Of a DNA stretch of 64,000 bases, positions 7,947-16,700 are shown piece after piece; positions within the stretch are counted from its first letter, which is position 1; every line of letters starts with the position of its first letter. The stretch lies in assembly GCF_025144725.1 (NCBI RefSeq), contig NZ_JALXKS010000005.1, positions 1-64,000 on the forward strand. Direction: 5' to 3'. This DNA comes from Brevibacterium sp. p3-SID960. Lineage in GTDB: Bacteria > Actinomycetota > Actinomycetes > Actinomycetales > Brevibacteriaceae. Both the position numbers and the translations under genes were made by a program. The notes beneath the pieces were generated by a model. That model did no database searches and had not been told where the DNA came from. It saw only the letters and a program-made list of their open reading frames with translations.

Positions 7947-10370
7947 GTGATTCACACCTCCGCCCCGTTGGAAGCTCGTTCAACCCTGGTGGCCCCGCCG
8001 GAGGATGGGGCCGACTTCATCGTCGTGGCCAACCGGCTCCCAGTGGACCGCGATACCTCAGGTGAGACGCCGTCCTGGCGCACCTCACCTGGAGGTTTGG
8101 TCACCGGCGTCGCCCCGGTCATGCAGACCCACAAGGGCGCTTGGATCGGCTGGGCCGGAGTGGCAGATGAGGAATTCGATCCGTTCGACATCGACGGCAT
8201 GCACCTCGTGCCGGTGCCGCTGAGCTCGGAGGAAGTCCGCCGCTACTACGAAGGCTTCTCCAATGCCACGCTGTGGCCGCTGTACCACGACGTCATCGTG
8301 CCCCCGGAGTTCCACCGCACGTGGTGGAACAGCTACCGGACGGTCAACCGGCGCTTCGCCGCGGCGGTGGCGCGCACGGCCTCGGAAGGGGCGACGGTGT
8401 GGGTGCACGACTACCAGCTGCAGCTGGTGCCCTATCTGCTGCGCGGCATGCGCCCGGACGTGCGCATCGGCTTCTTCAACCACATCCCGTTCCCGCCGTG
8501 GGAGATCTTTGCGCAGCTGCCGTGGCGCGCCCAGATCCTGCGCGGGCTGCTCGGCGCCGACCTCATCGGCTTCCAGCGCCCGGCCGATGCCCAGAACTTC
8601 CGCCGAGCCGTGCGGATCTGCTTGGGCCTGCCGAGTTCGGGCAACCTCGTGAAGATCCCGGCTGCGGAGGACCCGGCCAGCGAACTGGGCGATACGACGA
8701 CGATCACGCGCACCGCCGAAGCCAGCGCGTTTCCGATCTCGATCGACACCGAGCATCTGGCCCAGCTCGCCCGCGATCCGCAGATCCGCGCTCGCGCCAA
8801 GGAGATCCGCGCCGAGCTCGGCAACCCGGAGACGATCCTGCTCGGTGTCGATCGGATGGACTACACCAAGGGCATCCGCCACCGGCTCAAGGCCTACGGC
8901 GAGCTGTTCAACGACGGTGTGCTCGATCCGGGCACGGTGACTCTTGTGCAGATCGCGACCCCGAGCCGTGAGCGCATCGACCAGTATCAGCAGATCCGCA
9001 CCGATGTGGAGCTGGCGGTCGGCCGGATCAACGGCGAGCACTCCGGGATGGGGCATCCGGTCATCCACTACTTCCACCACTCCTACCCGCGCGATGAGAT
9101 GACCGCGCTCTACATCGCCGCCGACGTCATGCTCGTGACCGCCCTGCGCGATGGCATGAATCTGGTGGCCAAGGAATACGTCGCCTGCCAGACTGACGAC
9201 GACGGAGTGCTCGTGCTCTCCGAGTTCGCCGGTGCCGCCGAGCAGCTGACCCAGGCGGTGATGGTGAATCCGCATGACATCTCCGGGCTCAAGTCCCGCA
9301 TCGCCGCAGCGGTGACGATGGATCCCGGTGAGAAGCGCGCCCGCATGCGGGCCATGCGCGAAAGCCTCGCCGAGGAGGACGTGCGCGCCTGGTCCGATGC
9401 CTTCCTCACCCGCCTCCAGCAGACCGACCGGGCCGGCCTGGCCGAGGCCGCAGCCCACATGCGCACCGACCAGCACCCGACCGACGCTGATGCCCAGCCG
9501 GATTCCGCACCCGGGTACTCCTCCCCGGAGGACATCGACATCACCGCACTGGCAGCGGCCGACCGGCTGCTCGTCGGCCTCGACTTCGACGGGGTCATAG
9601 CCCCGCTGGTCGACAATCCGATGGACGCCGCGCCGCTGCCGGCCTCGGCTGCCGCGGCCGCGGCGCTGGCTGCTGAGCCGAACACGGTCGTCGGCTACAT
9701 CTCCGGGCGCAACCTCTCGGTGCTCAAGCAGCTGTCGAACGCACCCGAGGGTGCGATCTTCATCGGCTCGCACGGGGTGGAGAGCGATTTCAGTGCAATC
9801 GGCGGGGAGGACATCGGCGCTGCCGACGGTCGCCGCTCGGGCGGCAATCCGGCCGCAGGCACCTACGCGAGCGGGCCGAGCAATGATGAGCAGGCGCTGC
9901 TCGATGAGCTTGATGCCGCCTTCACCGACATCCGCACGCGCACCCCCGAGGAGGGCCACGGGCTGCTGCGCATCGAGCGCAAGCCGCTCGGGCGGACCTT
10001 CCACACCCGCGGATGCTCGGATAACCGCACCGCCTTCTATGCGACCGAGCTCGAGGCGCTGGCCAAGCGGCTGGGCCAGCTGCGGTTCCTCACCGGGCAC
10101 GAGATGTTCGAGTTCGCGCTGCGCCACCAGACCAAGGGCAACGGGCTCGAGCGGATGATCCGCCGGACCGGTGCGACTGCCGCGCTCTACATCGGCGATG
10201 ACCGCACGGATGAGGACGCCTTCAAGAAGCTGCGCACCTATCCGGAGGACTTCCCGCGCCTGTCGATCAAGGTCGGGCCCGCCGGCACCGCCGCCGAGGT
10301 GCGCCTCCAGTCCCCCGATGACGTCGCCGTGTTCCTCGGCCGGCTCGCCGCCGCCCGCGCCGGCCGCTGA
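7947..10370 (+). CDS. otsA: Bifunctional trehalose-6-phosphate synthase/phosphatase
   Basis: An 807-residue fusion. Residues about 20-490 are a GT20 trehalose-6-phosphate synthase (VVANRLPVDR, SPGGLVTGV, WVHDYQLQLVPYLLR, DRMDYTKGI, ALRDGMNLVAKEYVA), which joins UDP-glucose and glucose-6-phosphate. Residues about 535-807 are a HAD-type trehalose-6-phosphate phosphatase: D546 and D548 in GLDFDGV, then SGR, GHEMFEFA and GDDRTDEDAF. The two steps of trehalose synthesis are thus in one chain, a layout better known in eukaryotes and some bacteria. The GTG start follows TAGGAG. Trehalose serves as osmoprotectant and cell-wall glycolipid precursor in actinobacteria. Confidence 0.95.
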   Translation: MIHTSAPLEARSTLVAPPEDGADFIVVANRLPVDRDTSGETPSWRTSPGGLVTGVAPVMQTHKGAWIGWAGVADEEFDPFDIDGMHLVPVPLSSEEVRRYYEGFSNATLWPLYHDVIVPPEFHRTWWNSYRTVNRRFAAAVARTASEGATVWVHDYQLQLVPYLLRGMRPDVRIGFFNHIPFPPWEIFAQLPWRAQILRGLLGADLIGFQRPADAQNFRRAVRICLGLPSSGNLVKIPAAEDPASELGDTTTITRTAEASAFPISIDTEHLAQLARDPQIRARAKEIRAELGNPETILLGVDRMDYTKGIRHRLKAYGELFNDGVLDPGTVTLVQIATPSRERIDQYQQIRTDVELAVGRINGEHSGMGHPVIHYFHHSYPRDEMTALYIAADVMLVTALRDGMNLVAKEYVACQTDDDGVLVLSEFAGAAEQLTQAVMVNPHDISGLKSRIAAAVTMDPGEKRARMRAMRESLAEEDVRAWSDAFLTRLQQTDRAGLAEAAAHMRTDQHPTDADAQPDSAPGYSSPEDIDITALAAADRLLVGLDFDGVIAPLVDNPMDAAPLPASAAAAAALAAEPNTVVGYISGRNLSVLKQLSNAPEGAIFIGSHGVESDFSAIGGEDIGAADGRRSGGNPAAGTYASGPSNDEQALLDELDAAFTDIRTRTPEEGHGLLRIERKPLGRTFHTRGCSDNRTAFYATELEALAKRLGQLRFLTGHEMFEFALRHQTKGNGLERMIRRTGATAALYIGDDRTDEDAFKKLRTYPEDFPRLSIKVGPAGTAAEVRLQSPDDVAVFLGRLAAARAGR

Positions 10371-10408
10371 GTGCAGGCCCGCGCCGAACGCTGACTGCGC
10401 CGCCCCGC

Positions 10409-10481
10409 CGGGCGGTTGCAGGGCGGGTCCGCGCGGGCGGTTGAAGGACAGACCCACCGGGCGGTTGCAGGACGGAGCCGG
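10409..10481. repeat. Imperfect tandem repeat, about 25 bp x 3, after otsAB
   Basis: Three degenerate units beginning CGGGCGGTTG at 10409, 10434 and 10458 fill most of the 150-nt convergent gap between otsAB and the LacI gene. Confidence 0.7.
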
Positions 10482-10522
10482 CATTGCGACGCGCAGGCGC
10501 GGCACGCTCGATGCCAGCAGGC

Positions 10523-11566
10523 TCAGCGCCGGCCGATGGCCCGTTCGGAGGCCCGGAGCACGAGTTCGGGGCTGACGCGGTAGTCCGGCAGCCGGGGCGT
10601 GCGCGCACTGCCGGCTCCGGGTCCAGCAGCTGCCGCACCATCGGCGCTGGCGCGCATGAGCCGTTCGAGTTCGCGCAGCGCAGCCTCAGCCAGGGCGGCC
10701 CAGTCGAAGGTCACCTGTGACATCGGCGGGTGAATCACCTCGGCGTCGGGCATGTCCCCGACCGTCAGCAGCGAGAAGTCCTGCGGCACCGCCAGGCGCA
10801 GCCGGCGGGTCGATTCGAGGAACCCGAAGGTGATCGCCGGGGCACAGCTGATCGCTGCCGAGCACTGCGCCTCCAACAGCTCATCGGCGGCCTGCGAACC
10901 GGCGAGGATCCCAGGCCCGGCGACCACAACGGGAGCCTGGTCGCGGGTGGCGGGGATGTGCAGCACATCGGCCATCGCCCGCCGAAACGCACTCACCCGG
11001 GTGGAGGCCGCCGAGTCCTCGGGCACGACGAGCCCGATGCGCCGGTGACCGAGGTGGATGAGGTGGCGGACTGCGGTGCGGATGCCCTCCCCGGAGTCGA
11101 GGACGAGCTGGGCGAAGCCTGCGTGCCGGGCGTTGGAGACGCGGATGACCGGCACCCCGTGGGCGGCGAGCCGTTGCGCCTCGGGACCGGCCGAACCGCC
11201 GCCGAGCACCACCGCGCCGGCGACGCCGAAGGACTCGAGCACCTCGGCGGCCGAGGCGAGGTCCGGGCCGGTCTGGATGCGCACGGCCACCCAGCCGAGG
11301 GCGAAGATCCGCTCGACGATCTCCAGGTAGAGGCTTTCGAACGGGTCGACGTCACCAGCGAGCGGGGCGGCGTGCACAACGGCGATGACCGTGCCGGTCC
11401 GGGCCGCCTCCTCCCCGTGCCGCACCCCGAGCGTGCCGAGCGCCACGGCGACGGCACGGCGGGCGGCTGCCGAAGTGCCGGGCTGCTCTCTGAGCACCCG
11501 GGAGACCGTGGAGACCGACAGCCCGGAGGCCGCCGCGATCTGCTTGAGCGAGATGTCCGAGCGCAT
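10523..11566 (-). CDS. LacI-family transcriptional regulator (second of tandem pair)
   Basis: A 347-residue protein. The N-terminal helix-turn-helix (SLKQIAAASGLSVSTVSRVL, residues 6-25) is typical of LacI/GalR, followed by a periplasmic-binding-protein-like effector domain (LGHRRIGLVVPED near residue 170). Its ATG shares one base with the TGA of the upstream LacI gene (11564-11568), so translation is probably coupled. The effector is unknown. Sugar-responsive repression is the family role, and the neighbouring trehalose gene is a possible but unproven target. Confidence 0.9.
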   Translation of the reverse strand: MRSDISLKQIAAASGLSVSTVSRVLREQPGTSAAARRAVAVALGTLGVRHGEEAARTGTVIAVVHAAPLAGDVDPFESLYLEIVERIFALGWVAVRIQTGPDLASAAEVLESFGVAGAVVLGGGSAGPEAQRLAAHGVPVIRVSNARHAGFAQLVLDSGEGIRTAVRHLIHLGHRRIGLVVPEDSAASTRVSAFRRAMADVLHIPATRDQAPVVVAGPGILAGSQAADELLEAQCSAAISCAPAITFGFLESTRRLRLAVPQDFSLLTVGDMPDAEVIHPPMSQVTFDWAALAEAALRELERLMRASADGAAAAGPGAGSARTPRLPDYRVSPELVLRASERAIGRR

Positions 11567-12672
11567 CAGGTCCTCGCCGCCGCAGTCGACTGGCGGGCCA
11601 GGAGCCTCGGCCGCAGCGTCGGCGGAACCGAAGCAAGCTGCCGGCCGGGCAGGCCGAGCACGCTGCGCACCCCTGCGGCCAGCGCCTCGGCCAGCGCCTG
11701 ATTGTCAAGCCGGAGCACGGTGGCCGGCGGGTTCGTGTAGCGCATCGTCGAGAAGTCGCCGAACCCCACAACGGACAGGTCGCGCGGGATCGCCAAGCGC
11801 CAGCGGCGGACGGCGGCGAAGACGCCGTGCAGCTGCAGAGCGGACTGCACGATGACAGCCGTGCAGGTGGCGTCGCGCAACTGGGTGGCTGCGGCGATGC
11901 CGCCGGAATGGGACTTCGGGACGGCAGCGATCCACTCATCGAGCCGGTCGGTGACATCGCGCATCGGATGCTCGCGCCGGAACCGGTTCTTCAGCTGCTC
12001 GGCCAGCGCACCGGAGTCGTTGCACACCAGGCCGATGCGCCGGTGGCCGAGCGCATGCAGGTGCTCGAACGCCAGGCTCATCCCACCGGACAGGTCGACC
12101 CGGGCGGCGATCCGCTCAGCATCGACAGCCCGGCCGGCCCCCGGCTCGGGGCCGGCGCTGCCCGTGCTCGAGGCGGGACCTGCGCTGCCCGTGCCCGAGG
12201 CGGGGCCGGCGCTGCCCGTGCTCGAGGCGGGGCTCACCTCGGGGCCGGCGGTCGCGGCGGGCCAGGCGGCGGTTGCCTCGGCGAAGCGGACGACCGGGAC
12301 GTCGACATCGAGCGAGGTGAAGGTCGGTGTGACGACGAGGGCGGCGCCGGCGTCGATGCAGGCGCGGACCTCGGCGATGTCCTCATCGAGGAACGGAGTG
12401 GCAGCGATGATGCCGGCGTCCTGGAGCTGCCTCGACAGCGAGCGGCACACCTCGATCTGCCAGTGCTCCGGCTGGGCCGGTGCGCACACGGCCACGAGCC
12501 GGGCCGCCTGCCGATGCAGCAGGGTCGAGCGGTCGTAGCCGAGGTCCCGGACGGCGTCGAGTACCCGGGTGCGGGTCGCCTCGGCGACAGTGCCGCGGCC
12601 GCCGAGCACCCGCGAGACCGTCGTGACCGACACGCCCGCCGCCTCGGCGACATCCTCCAGCCGAACTCTCAT
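11566..12672 (-). CDS. LacI-family transcriptional regulator (first of tandem pair)
   Basis: A 368-residue LacI/GalR regulator with helix-turn-helix RLEDVAEAAGVSVTTVSRVL at residues 4-23 and a sugar-binding core (LGHRRIGLVCNDSG). A Gly/Ser/Ala/Pro-rich stretch at about residues 146-180 interrupts the effector domain. It is made of a 9-residue repeat from three 27-bp DNA units. This is probably a flexible surface loop grown by replication slippage. The two adjacent LacI genes are only distantly similar outside their DNA-binding domains. They may respond to different sugars or form mixed complexes. Confidence 0.9.
   Translation of the reverse strand: MRVRLEDVAEAAGVSVTTVSRVLGGRGTVAEATRTRVLDAVRDLGYDRSTLLHRQAARLVAVCAPAQPEHWQIEVCRSLSRQLQDAGIIAATPFLDEDIAEVRACIDAGAALVVTPTFTSLDVDVPVVRFAEATAAWPAATAGPEVSPASSTGSAGPASGTGSAGPASSTGSAGPEPGAGRAVDAERIAARVDLSGGMSLAFEHLHALGHRRIGLVCNDSGALAEQLKNRFRREHPMRDVTDRLDEWIAAVPKSHSGGIAAATQLRDATCTAVIVQSALQLHGVFAAVRRWRLAIPRDLSVVGFGDFSTMRYTNPPATVLRLDNQALAEALAAGVRSVLGLPGRQLASVPPTLRPRLLARQSTAAART
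12155..12235. repeat. 27-bp tandem repeat x 3 inside a LacI gene
   Basis: Units at 12155-12181, 12182-12208 and 12209-12235 share GCGCTGCCCGTGCTCGAGGC with few changes. The 27-nt length keeps the reading frame and encodes a nine-residue GSAGPASST-like repeat. Confidence 0.85.
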
Positions 12673-12824
12673 AGCGCCAGTCTACGGCGGACGCACCGGC
12701 AGCAGCGGCGACGGCAGCGGCAGCCCGGCCTGCGTGCACGGCGGCCCGGTCAGGGGTTTCGCTACGATGGAAGCGCAGCTGCGGTCGCCGCCGCCTGGCG
12801 GCCGGCTGGCGTGCGGGAGGACAC

Positions 12825-14195
12825 GTGAGGATCCACGCCGATCAGTTCGCTGAACTCGTCGAGGCGCTGCCGTGGGATGTGCCGCTGGCGCGGTGGAAGC
12901 CCGAGCTGCTCATCGGCCTGCCGCGCGGCATCTCCCGGCATGTGGTGCGCTTCGTCGAGTTCGAGGGCACGATCCTGGCAGTCAAGGAGACCCAGGACGC
13001 GATCGCGATGCGCGAATACGAACTGCTCACCGCGCTCGCCGATCTCGACGCGCCTGCCGTGCGGCCGCTGGGGTACGTCACCGGGCGAACCGATGCCGAC
13101 GGCCAGCCGCTGCCCGGGGCGCTGCTGACCCCGCATCTGTCGTATTCGCTGCCGTTTCGCGATCTGTGCGGCAAGTCCGTGCCCCCGCAGATGGCCGACC
13201 TGCTCGTCGACGCCCTTGCTGTGCTCATCGTCAGGCTGCACCTCGTGGGGTTCTTCTGGGGTGATGTGTCGCTGTCGAACACGCTGTTCCGCCGCGATGC
13301 CGACGCGCTGGCCGCCTATCTCGTCGACGCCGAGACCGGGGAGTTGCACGACTCGCTGTCAGCCGGGCAGCGCAGCCACGACCTCGACCTCGCGCGCACA
13401 AACATCGCCGGGGAGTTCCTCGACCTGCAGGCCGGGGGCCTGGCCGACCCGGATGTCGATCCGATGGCGATGAGTAACCGGCTCAGCGAGCGCTATGACG
13501 AGCTGTGGGCCGAGCTCACCACCGTTGAGACGTTCAACATGTACGAGCGCTGGCGCGTCGACCAGCGCATCGAACGGCTCAACGAGCTCGGCTTCGACTT
13601 AGGCGAACTGACGGTCACGACCGACCTCGACGGCGTCACCACCCGCATCGAACCCAAAGTCGTGGCACCGGGGCACTTCCAGCGCCGGCTCAGGCGGCTG
13701 ACCGGAATCGAGGCGGAGAAGCAGCAGGCCCGCCGGATGCTCAACGACCTCGATGTCTACCGGGCGGCGAAAGGGCTCGATGATGAGGACGAGGTGATCG
13801 TCGCCGAGCGCTGGCTGGCCGATGTCTACCGGCCGGTGCTCGAGGCGATCACCGATGAGTACAGCGGCCGGCTGGAGCCGCCGCAGGTGTTCCACGAGTT
13901 CCTCGACCACCGCGCGGAGATGGCCGAGGCCGCTGGCCGGGATGTCTCCACGCCCGAGGCGGTGGCCGCCTACCGCGATGAGAAGCTCGCCCATTACCCG
14001 CGCGAGGCCCACCTGCTCCGCGATCCGGACACCGCAGTGCTGCGCCGGCTCGCAGCGGCAGAATTAGCGCAGGCAGACCCTGACCCGGCAGAATCAGCGA
14101 AGACAGATCCTGCCCCCGCAGAGTCAGGGCACGTGCAGCCGGAGGCACCGCAACCGCCGGCTGCCGCAGATGAGACGAGAGAAGGACCTCGATGA
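12825..14195 (+). CDS. DUF4032 protein, kinase-like fold
   Basis: A 456-residue protein starting at GTG after GGGAGG. It resembles DUF4032 proteins of actinobacteria, which look like lipopolysaccharide kinases. LVGFFWGDVSLSNTLF puts D147 and N152 in the spacing of a kinase catalytic loop (DxxxxN), LVDAETGEL near residue 166 looks like the metal-binding aspartate, and VKETQ in the N-terminal part may carry the ATP lysine. No substrate is known. Residues about 412-435 contain an imperfect 10-residue repeat rich in D, P and A. The last 4 nt overlap the following SDR gene, so the two are co-translated. Confidence 0.8.
   Translation: MRIHADQFAELVEALPWDVPLARWKPELLIGLPRGISRHVVRFVEFEGTILAVKETQDAIAMREYELLTALADLDAPAVRPLGYVTGRTDADGQPLPGALLTPHLSYSLPFRDLCGKSVPPQMADLLVDALAVLIVRLHLVGFFWGDVSLSNTLFRRDADALAAYLVDAETGELHDSLSAGQRSHDLDLARTNIAGEFLDLQAGGLADPDVDPMAMSNRLSERYDELWAELTTVETFNMYERWRVDQRIERLNELGFDLGELTVTTDLDGVTTRIEPKVVAPGHFQRRLRRLTGIEAEKQQARRMLNDLDVYRAAKGLDDEDEVIVAERWLADVYRPVLEAITDEYSGRLEPPQVFHEFLDHRAEMAEAAGRDVSTPEAVAAYRDEKLAHYPREAHLLRDPDTAVLRRLAAAELAQADPDPAESAKTDPAPAESGHVQPEAPQPPAAADETREGPR
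14058..14117. repeat. 30-bp imperfect tandem repeat at the DUF4032 gene end
   Basis: Units at 14058-14087 and 14088-14117 begin GCAGAATNAGCG and are followed by a partial third. They encode the acidic, proline-rich C-terminal tail of the DUF4032 protein. Confidence 0.7.
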
Positions 14196-14986
14196 GCGCA
14201 TTCCCCCGCATTCCCGACCTGTTCGACCTGACCGGGCGCACCGCCGTCGTCGTCGGTGCCGCCTCGGGCCTGGGCCAGGCCTCGGCAGTCGGGCTGGCCG
14301 ACGCCGGCGCCCACGTCGTGTGCGCTGACCTCGACCTCACCGGTGCCGAAGCGACCGCCATGATCATCGAGCAGCGCACCGGCAGTGCCGCTGCCTCCGT
14401 CGAACTCGATATCACCTCGACTGCAGCTGTCGACGCCCTCGTTGAGCGCTTCCCCGCTGCCGAGGTGCTCGTCATGACCCCGGGCATGAATGTGCGCAAG
14501 CGGATGACCGAGACGACCGATGACGAGTTCGACCGGGTCATCGACATCAACCTCAAGGGCACCTACCGGCTCATGCGCGGTTTCGGCCGTGAGATGGCCG
14601 GCCGGCAGCGCGGCTCGATCATCACATTCGCCTCCTTCCGCGCGATCGTCGTCGAACCCGGGCAGGGGATCTACGCCGCCGCCAAGGCCGGGGTCGTGCA
14701 GCTGACGAAGACGCTGGCCAGCGAGCTCGGCACCGCAGGAGTGCGGGTCAACTCGATCCTGCCCGGGCCGTTCGAGACCCCACTGACCGAGCAGATCAAA
14801 TCCGATGAGGAGTGGTGGGACGCCTACGCCCAGAAGGCCGCGCTCGGGCGTTGGGGCCTGCTGCACGAGATCGCAGGACCGGTGCTGTTCCTCGCATCGG
14901 ATGCCTCCAGCTACGTCACCGGGCACTCGCTGCTCGTCGACGGCGGCTGGATGGCCCAGGACGGGCGCTTCACCCCGCGCCTATGA
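14192..14986 (+). CDS. Short-chain dehydrogenase/reductase
   Basis: A 264-residue classical SDR. The NAD(P)-binding motif is GAASGLG at residues 22-28, and the catalytic YxxxK is Y161-K165 in GIYAAAKAG. The C-terminal part (SSYVTGHSLLVDGGWMAQDG) is the standard family ending. Acidic D at the end of the second strand (VVCADLDL) favours NAD over NADP. It starts inside the DUF4032 gene (ATGA overlap) and is followed by an MFS transporter of the organic-anion group, suggesting a small catabolic operon for a sugar acid or polyol. The substrate is not determinable here. Confidence 0.9.
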   Translation: MSAFPRIPDLFDLTGRTAVVVGAASGLGQASAVGLADAGAHVVCADLDLTGAEATAMIIEQRTGSAAASVELDITSTAAVDALVERFPAAEVLVMTPGMNVRKRMTETTDDEFDRVIDINLKGTYRLMRGFGREMAGRQRGSIITFASFRAIVVEPGQGIYAAAKAGVVQLTKTLASELGTAGVRVNSILPGPFETPLTEQIKSDEEWWDAYAQKAALGRWGLLHEIAGPVLFLASDASSYVTGHSLLVDGGWMAQDGRFTPRL

Positions 14987-15166
14987 CACCTCGGGACCGG
15001 CGACTGCGACCGGTGACTATGACCCACGTCTCATTCAGTGGGACACGGGGAGCAGGGGGACGCCGGCGGCGATATACCTGACCGAAGCCACCGCGGACGG
15101 CGGGCGAGGGCAGGATCTGCACTCACTGCCGGGCCGCGCACTTCTGCCGACAAGGACCACCCGCCG

Positions 15167-16573
15167 ATGACGATGCCCCCATCCTCCGCCCCGACCGCAG
15201 CCGGCGCCGAGCTGCGCAGGCGAACCCTGCGCAAGGTCGCCCTGCGTCTCACCCCGTTCCTCGGTCTGCTGTACTTCATCAACTACCTCGACCGGACGAA
15301 CATCGGCTTCGCCGGGCCCAACGGCATGAACGAGGAGCTGGGGTTGACCCAGACGATGTTCGGTCTGGCCTCCGGTGTGTTCTTCATCGGTTACCTGCTG
15401 CTGGAGGTGCCCTCGAATCTTGCGCTGCACAAGTTCGGGGCGCGACGGTGGATCGCCCGCATCCTCGTCACCTGGGGCATCATCGCCGCGCTCATGGCGT
15501 TCGTGCCGACCGGAACGTGGCTGGGGCTCGGCGGCGAGTGGTGGCTCGTCATCCTGCGGGTGCTGCTCGGCATCGCCGAGGCGGGTTTCTTCCCCGGCAT
15601 CATCCTGTACCTGACATTCTGGTTTCCCAAGCGGGAGCGGGCGAAGGCGATCTCGTTCTTCATGCTGGCCATCCCCGCCTCCTCAGTGCTGGGTGCACCG
15701 CTGTCGGCCTGGCTCATCGAACACGGCGACGGCCTGCTGTGGGGCCTGTCCGGCTGGCGCTTCATGTTCCTCATCGAGGGTCTGCCGGCGGTGCTGCTGG
15801 GCTTCATCTGCTGGTTCTTCCTCACCGACCGCCCGCACGATGCGAAGTGGCTGGCCGATGACGAACGCGCCTGGCTCAAAGCCGAGATGGACCGCGAGGA
15901 GGAGGAGACCGCGGCGACCTACCATGTGCCGCTGCGCACCTCGCTGACCAGCGGACGGGTGTGGGCGCTGGCGTTCGTGTACTTCGGCGTGGTCTACGGC
16001 CTGTATGCCATCAGCTTCTTCCTGCCGACGATCATCGGCGGATTCCAGGAGCGCTTCGGCGTCGAGTACTCGCTCATGGAGCGCGGCCTGCTCACCGCCG
16101 TGCCGTTCGCCTTCGCCGCAGTTGCCATGGTGTTCTGGGCCCGCCACGGCGACAAGACCGGCGAGCGCGTCTGGCATGTCGCCCTGCCGACCCTCGTGGC
16201 TGCCGCCGTCATCCCGGTGACCTCGTTCGTCAACTCGCCGTTCCTGGCGATGGTGTGCGTGTCGATCTTCGCCTGCGGTGTGATGTGCGCACTCGCGACC
16301 TTCTGGCCGTTGCCCACCGCGTTCCTCTCCGGTGCCGCCGCAGCTGCCGGTGTCGCCCTGGTGAACTCGATCGGCAACATGTCCGGCTTCTTCGCCCCCT
16401 ACATCACCGGCTTCCTCGCCGACACGACCGGTTCGCAGTCTGCCGGCATGTGGGCGATCAGTGCAGCGATGGTCATCGCAGCGATCATCACGATCTCGCT
16501 CGGCGCGCAGCCGAAGACCGCCACCCACACGAGGGCCCCGGCGGCCGATCCGCGCAACGTCGACGCGGGCTGA
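15167..16573 (+). CDS. MFS transporter, anion:cation symporter family
   Basis: A 468-residue, 12-span transporter. YFINYLDRTNIGFA (first span), the GLASGVFFIGYLLLEVPSNL region and RWIARILVTWG identify the ACS (anion:cation symporter) branch, whose members import tartrate, hexuronates, phthalate or nicotinate-like acids. I place the start at ATG 15167, preceded by AAGGACC; longer upstream reading lacks a ribosome site and looks non-coding. It lies 180 nt after the SDR gene on the same strand and probably imports that enzyme's substrate, which is inference. Confidence 0.9.
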   Translation: MTMPPSSAPTAAGAELRRRTLRKVALRLTPFLGLLYFINYLDRTNIGFAGPNGMNEELGLTQTMFGLASGVFFIGYLLLEVPSNLALHKFGARRWIARILVTWGIIAALMAFVPTGTWLGLGGEWWLVILRVLLGIAEAGFFPGIILYLTFWFPKRERAKAISFFMLAIPASSVLGAPLSAWLIEHGDGLLWGLSGWRFMFLIEGLPAVLLGFICWFFLTDRPHDAKWLADDERAWLKAEMDREEEETAATYHVPLRTSLTSGRVWALAFVYFGVVYGLYAISFFLPTIIGGFQERFGVEYSLMERGLLTAVPFAFAAVAMVFWARHGDKTGERVWHVALPTLVAAAVIPVTSFVNSPFLAMVCVSIFACGVMCALATFWPLPTAFLSGAAAAAGVALVNSIGNMSGFFAPYITGFLADTTGSQSAGMWAISAAMVIAAIITISLGAQPKTATHTRAPAADPRNVDAG

Positions 16574-16700
16574 GCTGGGGGCTGACCTGGTGCGGGCCGG
16601 GCGATCGTCGTTGAGTGCAGAATCCACGACACAGGATCTTGCACGCAGCGCGGTCTGGGGAAGTGGCCGACGGCTGAGCCCTAGCCCCAGCTCTAAGCCC

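Noticed and set aside
8085-10505. 806-residue open frame antisense to otsAB
   Set aside because: It lies opposite a gene with complete catalytic motifs, is rich in His, Gly and Arg as expected of a GC-rich antisense frame, and has no domain pattern or ribosome site.
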